From Gadus chalcogrammus (taxonomy: Eukaryota; Chordata; Actinopteri; Gadiformes; Gadidae): a stretch of 64,000 nucleotides of DNA. The position numbers were made by a program, and so were the translations under genes. This document shows, one piece after another, positions 1 through 12,060 of this stretch; position 1 is the stretch's first letter; each line of letters opens with the position of its first letter. The notes beneath the pieces were generated by a model that saw only the letters and a list, made by a program, of their open reading frames with translations, had not been told where the DNA came from and did no database searches. The DNA lies in the NCBI RefSeq assembly GCF_026213295.1, contig NC_079428.1, positions 8,354,872 through 8,418,871 on the forward strand, written 5' to 3'.

Positions 1-15
1 CTCTCTTCCTCTCTC

Positions 16-87
<72 letters not shown>
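1..87. repeat. (CT)n microsatellite
   Basis: Nearly pure CT dinucleotides, with two CTTCCT interruptions at the left edge; it may continue beyond the window. The sense strand carries the pyrimidines. Confidence 0.95.
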
Positions 88-90
<3 letters not shown>

Positions 91-1444
91 CTCTTCAGTG
101 GTGCATGGCCCCTGGTGGCGCCCGGCGGTTGCGCTCCCCTTCCCTCCTCTCTCCCTGAGCTTTTATCCTTCTCCGACGACCCGCTCATTTCATATATTTT
201 TTTCCCCCTGCTCCTGCGTTCGCTTTCAATCCCGTCGCACCGGCATTACCCTGATTATGATTATAGCCATGATGATCACGATAACCAGGGCCAAAAATTG
301 CACGCACTCTCTCCCGCTCGCTCTCCACTGATTTCCTCACTCACTCTCCCCTTCCCTCTCCCTCTCCCTCTCTCCCTCTCTCTCCCTCCGTCTCTCCCTC
401 TTGCTCCATCTCGGTTCTTGCACTCAGAAAAACATGATTGACCGAAAGGCAGCCCGCGAATCCCCTCCTTTCAAACGTTTTTTCCACTATACCTTTCGCT
501 CAGTCTTTTCTTTTCTCCTTTGTTTTACTCTTTCTACCCCTCCCCCCCTCCCCCCCACTCCTCTTTTACAATCATTACTCATTTCTCATTTCTCTTCGTC
601 TCTCTAACCCTCCTCTTGTCTCTTTTTTTAGGCTTTTTCAATTCCTCTCCCCCTCCCGTCTCTTTCATCTTCGTTGTTGTGGTCCTTTCAATGTTTCCTG
701 GTCCATCTTCAATCCACTTGTAGCCCTCATCTCTCGCCCTCTCTCTCTCCTCCTCTCTGGCTCGCCATCTCTTCAGGCCCCTTATTAGTTCCAACTTCTC
801 AGCCTATATCTATATCCTTCTGTTTCTCTTTCTATATATCTCTCGCTCTCTCTACCACTTCATCACTCTCTCACTCTCCATCTTCCCTTCCACTTGCCTC
901 CTCGACTCTTCCTCGACTCTTCCTCATCACTCAACACAGAAAAAGTATGTTTTGCCTCCTTAAAGAAATGTCCAGGGTTCTCATTGCGTTCAGGAATATA
1001 AACAACCAGGTGCTTGTCTTGCCTCTTAACTCTGCCAGATAGGGTGTCTTGGAATGGCATTGCAGCCCCGCCCACTCCCTCACCACCCTTTCCTCATACT
1101 CATTCACCACTTGGAAACGATATATGCTCTTTTTTTGCTGGCTTACGTCGGCGTCAGCCTCAATCCCATTTACTGCTATTGCATGAACGCTTAGTACACC
1201 TCCAAATTGATACAACATCTACAGGTGTGTTAGGTAGCTTGTTATTTATCATTATGGTGGCACGATAGTAATAGATAGTTGACGGCTTGGGTGAAATGGT
1301 ACCCCATTCAATCCCAAATATGCCCTACCTGCCTACTACACTACGTAAACCTGAAATGTATTCTTTGGTGTTGAATCTTACGGATAGGACTGCCAAATGG
1401 GAAAATGCTAACTGACTAAAGGGTATTAAATCCAACATTTCCAG
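1..1444. other. Intron upstream of first visible exon
   Basis: No exon is recognisable here. The first 87 bases are a (CT)n tract. A C/T-rich stretch runs to about 920. The segment 940-1440 is ordinary low-repeat intron ending in a weak pyrimidine tract (ACATTTCCAG). The open frames in the first 800 bases are translations of pyrimidine-rich DNA. Confidence 0.7.
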
Positions 1445-1633
1445 GACTCTCAGATCAAGCGCATCTACGGCACCATGATCAACCAGAAGCTGCAGGAGTT
1501 TGGGGAGGAGGTGAAGCCCATCGGAGCCATCCTGACCCAGGCCACGCTGGAGCTCTACGACGCCGTGGTGGTCCGCTTCCTGCCAACGCCGGCCAAGATA
1601 CACTACCTCTTCAACCTTAGGGACATCTCTAAG
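1445..1633 (+). CDS. dnah2: DNAH2 exon 1 of window (AAA3 part)
   Basis: Encodes fragment residues 1-63, containing INQKLQEFGEEVKPIG and PAKIHYLFNLRDISK. The latter is the conserved end of the AAA3 large subdomain. Acceptor TTTCCAG, donor GTACAC running straight into a (CA)n tract; ends in phase 0. An alternative acceptor at TCTCAG/1452 would shift the frame and is unlikely unless the upstream exon ends in another phase. The following intron (1634-2545) holds the (CA)n tract and otherwise AT-rich sequence without a recognisable feature. Confidence 0.93.

Positions 1634-1635
<2 letters not shown>

Positions 1636-1705
<70 letters not shown>
1636..1705. repeat. (CA)n microsatellite at the exon 1 donor
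   Basis: About 35 CA units starting two bases inside the intron, so the donor hexamer itself (GTACAC) is part of the repeat. Confidence 0.95.
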
Positions 1706-1709
<4 letters not shown>

Positions 1710-2493
1710 TCTATGGGCGTGTGTTCCAACATCAGCCCTTAACCTGATTGCCATTGAGGCACAGTTGGTCATAAAACACAAAAACACAAAAACAAAGTTT
1801 AGTGATGGGAATGCAGCTTGTACGTGTTTTGCTCTCATCAAAGGAAATGATCATTATAAAGTTTAAATAAAATGTTATACCATACCACATAGTCATGTGT
1901 AGTGTAGTGCTAATTTCATATTAGTTCTGCAGTCATGTTATATAATGATGTTTTCATTAAAACCCAAACAAGCAAATGATGTTGTATAATGTATGATGCA
2001 TAATGTATCATATATAGTTTAGTGTAGACATATCAATAGAGAGACAGATGTGTATTGTATTGCATGGGTGATTTGTTTTAGTGTCAAAGCCTTGGTCTTG
2101 AGGAAACGGAAGCACATGCACAGACCCACACACACCTCTTGTCTCAGTCCATCTATATTGAGTGCAAGGAGAAAATGGTTCTATTACTTTTTATATATCC
2201 CTCAATCTCATTCAAATTCAAATTAAATTTGTTTTTTATTAGCGCTAATGGAGAGGACGCACTCTGCCGAAACATTTACAATATAACCAGGGTAAATACA
2301 TACAGAGTGTGAATTTTTAATGAGCAATATTCCACTCATATAAATAGGATGTTGAATATTTTACCTTACAGGGATAAGCAAAAAACATTTGAATATGAAT
2401 GGGTCTGTATTTCCTTAATGGATTCCCCCCCGTCACACACACACAAACACCCCTCTCTCCATCTCTATGTCACTCTCCCGCTAACACTCTCGG

Positions 2494-2494
<1 letters not shown>

Positions 2495-2537
<43 letters not shown>
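2495..2537. repeat. (CT)n serving as acceptor pyrimidine tract
   Basis: About 21 CT units ending 8 bases before the exon 2 acceptor CCTTCCTAG, so the microsatellite forms the polypyrimidine tract. Confidence 0.9.
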
Positions 2538-2539
<2 letters not shown>

Positions 2540-2545
2540 TCCTAG

Positions 2546-2631
2546 GTGTTTCAGGGTCTCCTGCGAGCCCACCGAGATGTCCATGACACCAAGCAGAGTA
2601 TAACTAGGCTGTGGATCCATGAGTGCTTTAG
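2546..2631 (+). CDS. dnah2: DNAH2 exon 2 (AAA3 lid)
   Basis: Residues 64-92, VFQGLLRAHRDVHDTKQSIT then RLWIHECFR; the final Arg codon is split AG/G with exon 3. Donor GTATAA. The family motif LWIHECFR marks the AAA3 small subdomain. The downstream intron (2632-7634, 5.0 kb) contains a TTAA-flanked inverted-repeat element, AT and GT microsatellites and an hAT-like element; 3980-5270 and 5380-6200 show nothing I can assign. Confidence 0.94.
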
Positions 2632-3288
2632 GTATAACCCCCCCCCACCTCTCCTCCCTCTGTCTCCCTCTCTCGGTCTCTCCGTCTGTCTATTTGTCCT
2701 TAAAGGTCCCATGGCATGCTACTTTATGGCTGCTTTAATATAGATATTAGTGGGCCAGAATAACAGCCACTACGAGCCAGTCGCACATTGAGCTTTCTCC
2801 AAACACGCCATTTCGGTGTCTGTAGCTTTAATGTAAATGAGGAGGAGAGAGGCGGGTCAAGGAGGAGGGCGGGGGTGTGGCCCTGAGCAGCTTGTGGCCA
2901 CGGTACCGTGCGCTCTTTTTACTGTGGATGTATCGCAATGGCGAGGCGCACACAGCTTTTGGTCGTGTTCTGTAAGTACTCTAGAACACTCCGGGTGCTC
3001 CGGCGGGAGTCCTGGAGCTCTTTATCTAAATAATATCATATTATACATAGATATCTATATCATATAATATAATATATATTATCATGGCCAAAAGCTGTGT
3101 ATGCCTCCAGACGATATTATGATCTCAAACGACTGCGTCGGGTTCTCCGACGTCTCTGGTTCTTCCACTTCCACATCATTCTGAAGTAGACTGAACCGCG
3201 ACATGGAGGAGAAAGGGATTGTTGCCCGCGAATGTCTCCCGCCGGAGCCCCGCTGTCGAGGCACCACCGCCTCAGAAACGGTCAGCGT

Positions 3289-3357
3289 GCCTCGCGGCGG
3301 TGGTGCCTCGCGGCGGTGGTGCCTCGCGGCGGTGGTGCCTTGTGGCGGTGGTGCCTC
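3289..3357. repeat. 16-bp GC-rich tandem repeat
   Basis: Four-plus copies of GCCTCGCGGCGGTGGT with starts at 3289, 3305, 3321, 3337 and 3353. Its complement, around 3251-3270 (CGCTGTCGAGGCACCACCGC), lets the segment fold into a strong hairpin. Confidence 0.85.
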
Positions 3358-3450
3358 GACAGCGGGCAGCGGCGCTCCGGTGGGAGACAATGGCGGGCAT
3401 CAATCCCTTTCTCCTTCATTTAGCGGTTCATGTACTTCAGGGAGTCAAAG

Positions 3451-3482
3451 CCTAACCCTAACCCTAACCCTAACCCTAACCC
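3451..3482. repeat. Interstitial telomere-like (CCCTAA)n
   Basis: Five consecutive CCCTAA units inside the 2704-3974 element. Short and intragenic, so not a chromosome end. Confidence 0.9.
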
Positions 3483-3663
3483 TTTTTCCTTTCCCCCAAT
3501 TCCTTCTCAACCATGGTTGAGATAAACCCCACTACGAGTCTCGTTGTGGAAATACCAAAGACATCAGAGAACCCGACGTGTTATGCGCCATAACACCAAC
3601 AGCAGAACAATTATCCTAATAACAAAGAAGTGTGCAACACTTGCATTACAGTGTGTGTAATCA

Positions 3664-3698
<35 letters not shown>
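3664..3698. repeat. (CA)n microsatellite
   Basis: About 17 units with one interruption, inside the TTAA-flanked element. Confidence 0.85.
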
Positions 3699-5275
3699 CC
3701 ACACTTGTGGCGCTCGCACGTCGTAGCTCATTCTCTCATTGGTGGGCCAAATTCTCTGAGAAAGGGGAGGTAGCTTGGCCCCTTATGACGACATATGGGC
3801 CCACATTCCAAATCAGCGAGCCTGAGCTTCCATTTTTTCAAAGGCGAGCAGGATACCTAGTGCTCGTTTTACTCCGAACGCAAGTTTTAGCCACTGGGGG
3901 ACCATAGGCAGGCTAGGGGAACTCATATTGATGTTAGAAACCTCATAAAGTGAGATTTTCATGCCATGGGACCTTTGACTTTCTTTCACGCTGCCTCTAT
4001 ATATGATTCTAAACCCTGTCTAGTTTTACAATACTATAGTATTGTGGTGTACAATCTGCTCATCTGCTTAGGTTTGCCTAACCATCCTGTTAGCATGTAT
4101 GCTACATGCATGACCATAATGTATATGCATGCTATGTACTCACGTAAAAGCTACATGCTTAGATGCGTTGTACAAGCCAACATAATCAGGTCAGGTTACT
4201 TTATTCGTACCCGTAGGTAAACTTGTGTTGCAGTTTAAAAGTGGGCTTCCGTCACACAGTTAGGACAACACATACACACAAACAAAAATGGGACAGTTAC
4301 ATACAGTGGATAAAACAATTAAAGTGCTCCAGTGCTAATCCAAATATGGACACTTAAAACTGACCAATATAATAAAACCCTGATAAATTGATCTAAAATA
4401 ATGCTACATTCTTACATACATGCTACATGTTAGCGCTGTCTTGTAACAAGTAATCGTTATGAGCGATCCATACGTAAATGCATTAGGGTCTGGCCTTGAC
4501 ACTCCTATAGGCAATCTATCCTCGCCCTTCTCCCCAGGCCTGGCCAATCAATCCCGGAACATGCTGGGTCCATTGCACCATGCAGATACCTTGTATATTG
4601 ACCACAATACCTCTGGGATATCAGTAATGATTCTCATCTCAGCTAGAATCCCTCACAGACTGTTTGGTTTAAAATAACACAAAAGTCACCTCCAGGCTGT
4701 TCAACTGTTTCATTAGATGCAGCTGCAGTTCATTTCCACATGCTTTGATTTATTTTTCTCACCCATCCATCCATTCCTGGCTGGAAGGAAGACAAATGCG
4801 GGGTCATTTCAAAATAGATGTCGCACTAGCAGGAGGAAAGGTGCTGGCGCCCCCACGCAACACGCAGCCCCACAGATACAGGACTCCATCATTAGTCCAC
4901 AAATGGCTATTTATTATCGGCTAAGGACCGCCATCAATTCTTTATCAAAGTGCAATTGTGTGTCTCTCGGAGGAAGGGCCGGCAGATCGATGCTGGCTCA
5001 TTCCCACATGCGTGGTGTTCCCGTGGCCGCACGTCCAATACCCATTCATCTGGGTCATTTCCTCTTAAACTCCTTCCAGAAGAAACCGACTGATGATCAA
5101 TATTTTACATTGACATTTGCGGTGTGCCATTATGCAGAGGGACATGCTTCTAATGCCTAGTAAATCTCTGCCATGATCATATCTGCCATGATAAACCAGA
5201 GATGATGTGCTTTGGATGATAGACTCACTGATACATCATATTTACCAAATAATATGCAAAAAACAACAATAACAA

Positions 5276-5279
<4 letters not shown>

Positions 5280-5330
<51 letters not shown>
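5280..5330. repeat. (TA)n microsatellite
   Basis: About 25 uninterrupted TA units in intron 2. Confidence 0.95.
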
Positions 5331-5335
<5 letters not shown>

Positions 5336-6215
5336 TTTGAGTAGTCGAGATCTGCACTTTGACATATGTATGCAATGCACAATAAGTGTGTTTTAGTTTG
5401 TCGTCTTTCAGATCCTAACGTTGTCGGTTCCCGTCGTACTCCACCTCACTTTGTCACCGCTGCTGTTGATGCATGTGTCAGGTTCAGTTGCTGAAGTTGG
5501 TTGAAAGAGTCCTGCCTTGTCATATATAATGTTTTATGTGTTTTATGTTGTTTTTTTGCCCTTCTTTTGATGGTTGTTTTTGAGCGATGCTCGTTGAAGT
5601 ACCGTGGCGGGTCGGAGTGTGTACTTCACCTGCCCACACAGACTGCTCTGGTCCCCACTTTGTCTCTTTGTCCTGATTGTCTCTCTCCCACCGCTATATC
5701 TCTCGCTTTATGTGTGTTTCTCTCTCTCTCTTTCAACCCTCTCTCTTTATCTCTCCCACACCTCCCTCTCTCCCCCCCTTTGTTTATTCTCCTGTATTGT
5801 AGGCTTTCTATCTCATTCAGTTTCATCGTCTAGGTTTTGTTTGCCGTGAACATACTAAAATAATATCTACCTTACTCAATTTTATTTTCATTTTAGATTT
5901 AAATCTCTCCCCTTCTGTGTTTTAGGGCTGTGCAGCTACATGGCTCTGCTATTTTTACATGCCTCGCTTTATCAAACAAGATGTCAAAACATATATATAA
6001 TAGCAATAAGAGCAAATACAGCAGAACCCAAATAATAATAATAATGCACATCCCAATAATAGACACACCAATAACTTCTCATTATTGTGATGCATGAAGA
6101 TGATGCATGGTGCTGTCATTTTATTTAATGGTGCATATATTTATTTTGTATTTATTGTTGATAATGTGTTGCATTTATCATAGACACAAACCTGTATGCC
6201 ACAGGAATGAACTAT

Positions 6216-6316
<101 letters not shown>

Positions 6317-6480
6317 ATGCATTCATGTGAGGTTGTGTGTATGTGAGTGTGTGTGTGTGTGTGAGTGTGTGTCTATGCGTAATGCATGTGTTAGAGCGTA
6401 TGTGTATAGGTGTGTGTGTATTCATGTGTTTGTGTGTGTCCATGAGTGTGCTCATGTTTGAGTGTGTGTGTGCGTGTGTG

Positions 6481-7554
6481 CAGGGCCGGATTAAGTGGAA
6501 AGATTACACTAGGCATAGGCCTACCGCATTTTTTCGGGCCCCCTCCAAACGGATACTTTATGATTGGGTGAAAAAACTACATACATTTTACCTGCCACAA
6601 GATTATTATTTATGCTTATATATTTATTTATTTAGGTTTTCATGCACATTTCAGGCTCTATGTAACTGTTTATATGCTATTTTTTATTTAAGGGATTATG
6701 TATAGTGAACGGGTCACTCACGAGAAATAAAGACCGACCAGCTGAAGCAGGAGCCCGACGCGCAGCTCACTCAATCAAAACAGAGGATTTATAAGTGCCA
6801 TAAATTGTATTAATAGTTGAAAGCATAGTTTTATATTTTAGGGATTCACCGAAAGTTCGACCACCGAAAATGGCAAAATAAATCATGTTCAGTTACCGAA
6901 TATTGACGAACTACTGACGAAATATTTGTTTTAAAGAGTTGCGTGTTTGTAAACGGGAGTAAAGAGAGACGTAACAGTGCGAGTTCACGTCTGTTCCTGA
7001 GCACTTCTTGGTTTTCAACAAAATGCTCATTTTAGCCTCATGTAAGTTCTTATGTTCCAGAAGATAATATAATATATTTAGAACAAAATAGGCTATAGCT
7101 TAGCACATCGATTTACACACTTTACTGAATAAACAATCAACTCATTGTACACATTAAATTTATTACTAAAGCGTCACAACAAAACAATGATTTAAGATTG
7201 TTTTAACTCTATGGATTTCTTTGACTTTTGAACCCGTTTACACTGAACAGTTTTTATTTATTTATTTTTTAGCTAGCTAATATACATTACGGGGTTTCCC
7301 TTAAAGGTTTCCCATGGACTTATTGTATGGGGTTTCCCATGGGTTCCCCTTAGCGCTGTAGAGAGCGCCGTCTCACACAAACTTTTTTTTAATATATATT
7401 GTATGCGTACACATTTAGAAGAGTGTTGGACAGGATATTTCTTTTTTTTTTTCTTTACATATTTTTTTTTTTTTTCATTCCCTCTTTCTGGGCCCCCTTG
7501 TGGAAATGGGCCCTAGGCACGTGCCTAGGATGCCTATGCCTAGATCCGGCCCTG
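6481..7554. mobile_element. hAT-like non-autonomous element inserted in a GT repeat
   Basis: Ends are CAGGGCCGGAT (6481-6491) and ATCCGGCCCTG (7544-7554), an 11-bp perfect inverted repeat with the CAGGG start typical of hAT ends. Eight-base flanks CGTGTGTG (left) and CGTGCGTG (right) differ at one position, compatible with an 8-bp target duplication, although a GT-rich target makes this weak. The TGCCTAGG-type motifs and GGGCCC near both ends recur in fish elements of this kind. The AT-rich 1.07 kb body has no transposase frame. Confidence 0.7.
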
Positions 7555-7634
7555 CGTGCGTGTGTGTGTGTGTGTGTGCATTTTAGAGTGTGAGTGTATG
7601 TGTATTCACGTGTGTGTTTGTGTGTGGGTCTCAG

Positions 7635-7765
7635 GGTGTTCTCCGACCGCCTGGTGGACAGCAGCGATGCGGAGGCCTTCGTGGGTCTGATGGCGGAGAA
7701 GCTGGGCTCCCTCTTCGACCTCACCTACCCCAGCATCTGCCCCAACAAGATACCCCCTGTGTTTG
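7635..7765 (+). CDS. dnah2: DNAH2 exon 3
   Basis: Residues 92-136, VFSDRLVDSSDAEAFVGLMA then EKLGSLFDLTYPSICPNKIP. It lies between AAA3 and AAA4. Acceptor GGGTCTCAG is preceded by GT-rich DNA; donor GTACTG; phase 1 exit. The short following intron (7766-8161) is unremarkable, with a GT-rich 3' end before CCTCAG. Confidence 0.94.
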
Positions 7766-8161
7766 GTACTGAGACCACCACTGCTGCTGAACACATCAAC
7801 ACTACTTCAACATCCAACAAAACACAGGAGTCCCTACCACATAGACATATACATTAGTAAACACGCACATGAACACACTTAATGCACAATATGTAGACAC
7901 AATGAAACACACACCGATGTGACATAGTGATGAATGGCTTCGCATATTGATTGATTGATTACTTGATAGTCATCACATTTAATCACCGATTGTAGTATGG
8001 ATGAGTGTGATTAGAGAACTGATGGATGGGCGGCCACTACAGGAGTGACAAGTGTTTGTGTGTGTCTGTTGACGTGTGTATAAACGTGTGCGTGTTGATT
8101 CCATTGTGTGCGTTAGTATGTGTGTGTGCGTGGGTTGATGTGTAAGGTGTGTGTTCCTCAG

Positions 8162-8311
8162 GGGACTTCCTGAAGGAGCCCCGTGTGTACGAGGACCTCC
8201 AGGACTCCAAGAGGCTGAGGGTCTTCATGGAGAGCCAGCTGGAGGACTACAACCTGACCCCCGGCACCGTGCCGATGGACCTGGTTCTGTTCAGAGACGC
8301 CATCGAGCACA
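8162..8311 (+). CDS. dnah2: DNAH2 exon 4 (entry to AAA4)
   Basis: Residues 136-186, DFLKEPRVYEDLQDSKRLRV through YNLTPGTVPMDLVLFRDAIE and H. This is the segment leading to the AAA4 P-loop. Donor GTATGA, followed within 12 bases by (CA)n. The following intron (8312-10924) holds CA, CT and GT microsatellites, a GC-rich unique stretch at 8670-9000 and a 212-bp MITE. Confidence 0.94.
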
Positions 8312-8321
8312 GTATGACCTG

Positions 8322-8376
<55 letters not shown>
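8322..8376. repeat. (CA)n microsatellite
   Basis: Imperfect CA tract just inside intron 4, followed by a degenerate CA-rich tail to about 8455. Confidence 0.9.
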
Positions 8377-8377
<1 letters not shown>

Positions 8378-8591
8378 CTATCCCATACAGAAACACACAC
8401 ACAGAAACTCACACCCACATACACACCGAACACACACACACCCACACACGCACATACAAGGCTAGTAGCCCAGGCTCCACAAAGCCCCACAAATACCTTG
8501 TTTTTTTCGCCGGACGATGTTTCCGACTGAGCCTAGCCTCGCCATTAGCTTGCACTCGCTCTCTCTCTCTCTCTCGCACGCTCTTGTTCTT

Positions 8592-8593
<2 letters not shown>

Positions 8594-8659
<66 letters not shown>
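8594..8659. repeat. (CT)n microsatellite
   Basis: About 33 CT units on the sense strand in intron 4. Confidence 0.95.
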
Positions 8660-8662
<3 letters not shown>

Positions 8663-9291
8663 GCATCCCTCCCCCCAGCCTGCCGGTGCGCTCTATTCAC
8701 GCCCGGCGATCAATAGCCTCAGCCACTCCTCATTCACTCCATTCTCCGGGCTCGCCGTCTCCCTCCAGACTCCCGCTAGTATTTTTGGCACGTTCATTAT
8801 TTCCTCTGCTTCCTCCTCCGTCTCCCTTTCTCCTCGGTTTGCCTCTCTCAGTGTGAGCGCTCCTTTTGAAGGGAGGCGCGGCGCGGCGCGGATACTAAAA
8901 GCCTGCGTGGTGTCAACATATATGACCGGGCCCCGGGCTCTGTGTCAATACCCCACACCACCCTCCGTACCGCCGCATTAGTGGAGCCCCCCGCGCGGCA
9001 CTACTGTGGGGGGCGGGGGGGGTGGGTTTGTGTGAGGGGGAGGGGGAGGTTGCGATGGAGGTGTATGTGCCACGTGTCACCTTGTTTGTTTGCGAGGGTA
9101 GATGATTAGATGTTATTAGTGTTGCGTGCTGGGTGTGGATGCTGTGTGTATGTGTGTTGGGGCTGGGGGGGACTTCAGAGATATATTTGCTTGTGTGTGT
9201 CACCTTGTTTGTTTGTTTAGATGAGTGAAGGTTATTAGTTTATCTCGCTGTGTGTGGGTGCTATGTGTGTGTATGTGCCCAGTGTGTCTTT

Positions 9292-9292
<1 letters not shown>

Positions 9293-9388
<96 letters not shown>
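9293..9388. repeat. (GT)n microsatellite
   Basis: About 48 GT units inside a wider GT-rich zone from about 9240 to 9460. Confidence 0.95.
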
Positions 9389-9390
<2 letters not shown>

Positions 9391-10583
9391 TGGCAAACTG
9401 TGTTTGTGTTGTGAGTGTGTGTGTGTGTATGTATGTGTGTGTTTGTGTGTAAATGTCTCCTTGTTGACAAAGGTAGATGAGTGGATGTTATTACTGTATC
9501 CCGCTGTGTTTGTGTGTATCTGTGTATGTGTACCCTTGTTTATGAAGATGATAAGGATTAGATGAGATTATACTTCTGATTTATGGCTTGCATATGACTG
9601 TGCGTCTGTGTGTGTGTGTCCAAACACTAAAGTCTCTGAGAGCAGAGAATCAAAAGAGACTTTGGGCCATAACTATACAGACAGACACAATGCAGGTTGA
9701 ACAAGCAGCTGGGAGACAAGGCCTAAAATGGCACCCATTAAACACTCCCCAGCCTCATTTAAATGGCTTGAGATGAAGTGGAGAACTCGAATTCTCTTGT
9801 TAGCTCTCTGGTCAGAAGAGGCTCATCCACTTGTACTCTAACCAGGCCTGTCTTGCCCGGTAGACGGGATTCAATCTCCGGCTTGCGAGCGGATGCTAAT
9901 GAAATGGATGGACTCACATTACCTGGGAAACCAAACCGAGATAGGAGACAGGAGATCATTGATGTGCGATGGGCATGGGAGGCACGGCGTAAAATGGAAC
10001 AGGTCCCGGAGCCTTCGCGTGGAATTTATAGTGCCAAGGAGCTGGGATGAAAAATAGATTTCCATCCCTCTCTCCGGGCATGAGGCTTCGTCGGGGCTCC
10101 TAATTATTCTTTGTTTTCCCGCTCTCGCGAGGACCCGCCTCCCTCGTGGGGACCGGGAAGTGTGCCGTCTCTCCAGGTCCTCGCCCAGACTCTGAGCCAG
10201 CCCCCCCTCTGTGTTTACTACCCATGCAATCCTCTGCCTCAGCGTGAAGCCCTACCTGCATACAAAATGAGCTTGGCCCCGAAACATGAGAAATCATCCC
10301 GCCGTGTGGGTGGGTGGGTGTTTGCGAACGTTTGAAACGTTTGTGTGCGATCGTGTGTGTCTAGGTGTATACGTCCTTGACAACCGATTGTGCACCGTTT
10401 GCTAAGATAAGACGTAGGATACTATTTATTTGATCAATCCCAGACAGGGATTTTGTGCCTCACAACAGGAGTGCATCGCAATTATACAAATTAAAAAAGA
10501 GATACACGTTTAAAATGAGAATGCATTTGCAAAAAACTGATACAGTATATACCTAATATGAAAAGTAGAAATGTATACTTTAA

Positions 10584-10795
10584 GGTCCCATATTATACCA
10601 CCATTTGTGAGTGTGATTAGCCATTACAAGCCGTTTAGAAAATCTTCCTCTTCCTGTGTTTTAGTGACATCACAGGTGGACGTGTCCACCTAGATGTGAG
10701 CCTGATATTTCAGTCTAACAGCATACTCAGTGGACTGTAGCAAACGGCTTGTAATGGCTATTCACACTCACACCTGGTGGTATAATATGGGACCA
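10584..10795. mobile_element. TTAA-flanked MITE with ~52-bp inverted repeats
   Basis: The left end GGTCCCATATTATACCACCA and the right end are inverted copies over about 52 bp with few mismatches, including GTGAGTGTGA and GCCATTACAAGCCGTTT. Perfect TTAA flanks sit at 10580-10583 and 10796-10799. The terminal GGTCCCAT matches the larger element at 2704-3974, suggesting the same transposase mobilised both. It is too short to code. Confidence 0.82.
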
Positions 10796-10924
10796 TTAAA
10801 GTAATCTAGAAATATATGTAAACGCTAAATGGTTCCATATTGGTATTTTAAACTTGCAGACATTGACCCCGTTGTGCTGCGTCTCATTGTGTGTGGTTGT
10901 GTATGTGCTTGTCCTTCCCGCCAG

Positions 10925-11092
10925 TCACCCGAGTGGTGCGTGTGATCAGCCAACCCCGGGGCAACATGCTGCTGGTGGGCGTCGGCGGCTCAGGACGCCA
11001 GAGCCTGTCCAAGATGGCCGCCTCCATCTGCACCTACCAGGTGTTCCAGGTGGAGGTCACCAAACAGTACCGCAAGATGGAGTTCAGGGAAG
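10925..11092 (+). CDS. dnah2: DNAH2 exon 5 (AAA4 P-loop)
   Basis: Residues 186-242. Contains the Walker A loop GVGGSGRQS within RGNMLLVGVGGSGRQSLSKM, the nucleotide-binding site of AAA4, then VFQVEVTKQYRKMEFRE. The GKS/T lysine position carries Arg (GSGRQS), which is usual for AAA4 of axonemal heavy chains, not a defect. Acceptor CCCGCCAG, donor GTGAGG. The following intron (11093-12908) has no long microsatellite; it holds a possible retroelement tail at 11880-12060 and otherwise unique sequence. Confidence 0.96.
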
Positions 11093-11879
11093 GTGAGGCT
11101 GGGAGAGGGGCGCTGTTACCTTAGACCCCGATGACATACAATGTGACACACGGCGGCAATTTCTCATTTTAATTCAAGGGAACTAAACGTATTGCGCACT
11201 GCTTTGGCATTGCTGAGGGGCTGGAGTTGTTGGTGCCCACGCCTACCTGAGATAAAAATAACGCTTACAGACAGGTTTCAACGTGATCGGCCCCTTATTT
11301 GGTAAGAACGTATCCATGGGACCTTGATCACCTCACAGGAAATCTCCTTATGCGGTCTTAGCTTCTCAATTTGAGATGCGAGCCATGCATCCAGGTGACC
11401 ATGAATAAGTATTCATTATTAAAAGTACTATGTGGTGTGATTGCTAACTTATAACTATTAAAGTTCTTAAGAGTGGCCCTGCCTGATGAAAGCAGTAGAC
11501 TCAAATGTTCTCTGAAATTCTGAGGAGCCATCATCCATCATTTGTAAAATTAAAGATCTCCATCTGGATGGATTTAAAATCATCCAGATAACGCTTGAGT
11601 CTGTCAATAAAAAACAGAAGGTAATTACGGCTTCTCTCAAGAGTTGTTTGTAGGGGAAAAAAAACACAGACCTGATAGTCTGGACGGATTAAAATCAACT
11701 GTTGAGTTTGAAAATATTTAACAGGCCTCACCCGCACCCTGGAGAAGAGGACACGCTACAAATATGAATGAGCACTGCATAATTAAAATGATTAATGTCA
11801 TTAGTGTTATGATTACAATGCACTTTTCATTTAGTCCAAATTACACAGCACTCAACAAACCAAAAAGGGGGGGATGTTG

Positions 11880-12060
11880 TAGTTGTGTCAACTTTATTCA
11901 CATAGCCCTTAATCACAGTTCGAGGCCTCAAGGGAGCTTGTATCGCGGGCGTCCACACACTCTGCTATCGGAGGCACAGTAGCCGACGACAAGACCTAGG
12001 CTAATACATGGATCAGCATCCTGCACACAGAAACGTCTTTTAAAAGATCTCCGGTATCTC
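11880..12060 (-). mobile_element. Possible LINE/SINE tail remnant
   Basis: CAACTTTATTCACATAGCCC followed by TTAATCACAG resembles the AACTTTATTTATATAGCGC module common in fish retroelement tails. Diverged and boundaries unclear. Confidence 0.35.

Larger units (their letters stand above)
2704..3974. mobile_element. TTAA-flanked inverted-repeat DNA transposon, non-autonomous
   Basis: Terminal inverted repeats AGGTCCCATGGCATG (2704-2718) and CATGCCATGGGACCT (3960-3974) are perfect over 15 bp. The flanks are TTAA at 2700-2703 and TTGA at 3975-3978, consistent with a TTAA target duplication (the piggyBac hallmark) with one later change. I recall the AAAGGTCCCATGGCATG end and the body near 3730-3960 (LINES such as CCACTGGGGGACCATAGGCAG) as an abundant teleost repeat. 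No transposase frame is present. Inside are a GC-rich fold-back region (about 3205-3415), four copies of a 16-bp unit (3289-3357), telomere-like repeats and a (CA)n tract, so it is a composite or nested element. Confidence 0.75.

Noticed and set aside
3451..3482. Chromosome end
   Set aside because: Only five CCCTAA units within a transposon in the middle of a gene.
10925..11092. AAA4 P-loop defect (GSGRQS lacks the GKS/T lysine)
   Set aside because: GSGRQS is the usual AAA4 sequence of axonemal dynein heavy chains, so it is not a mutation.
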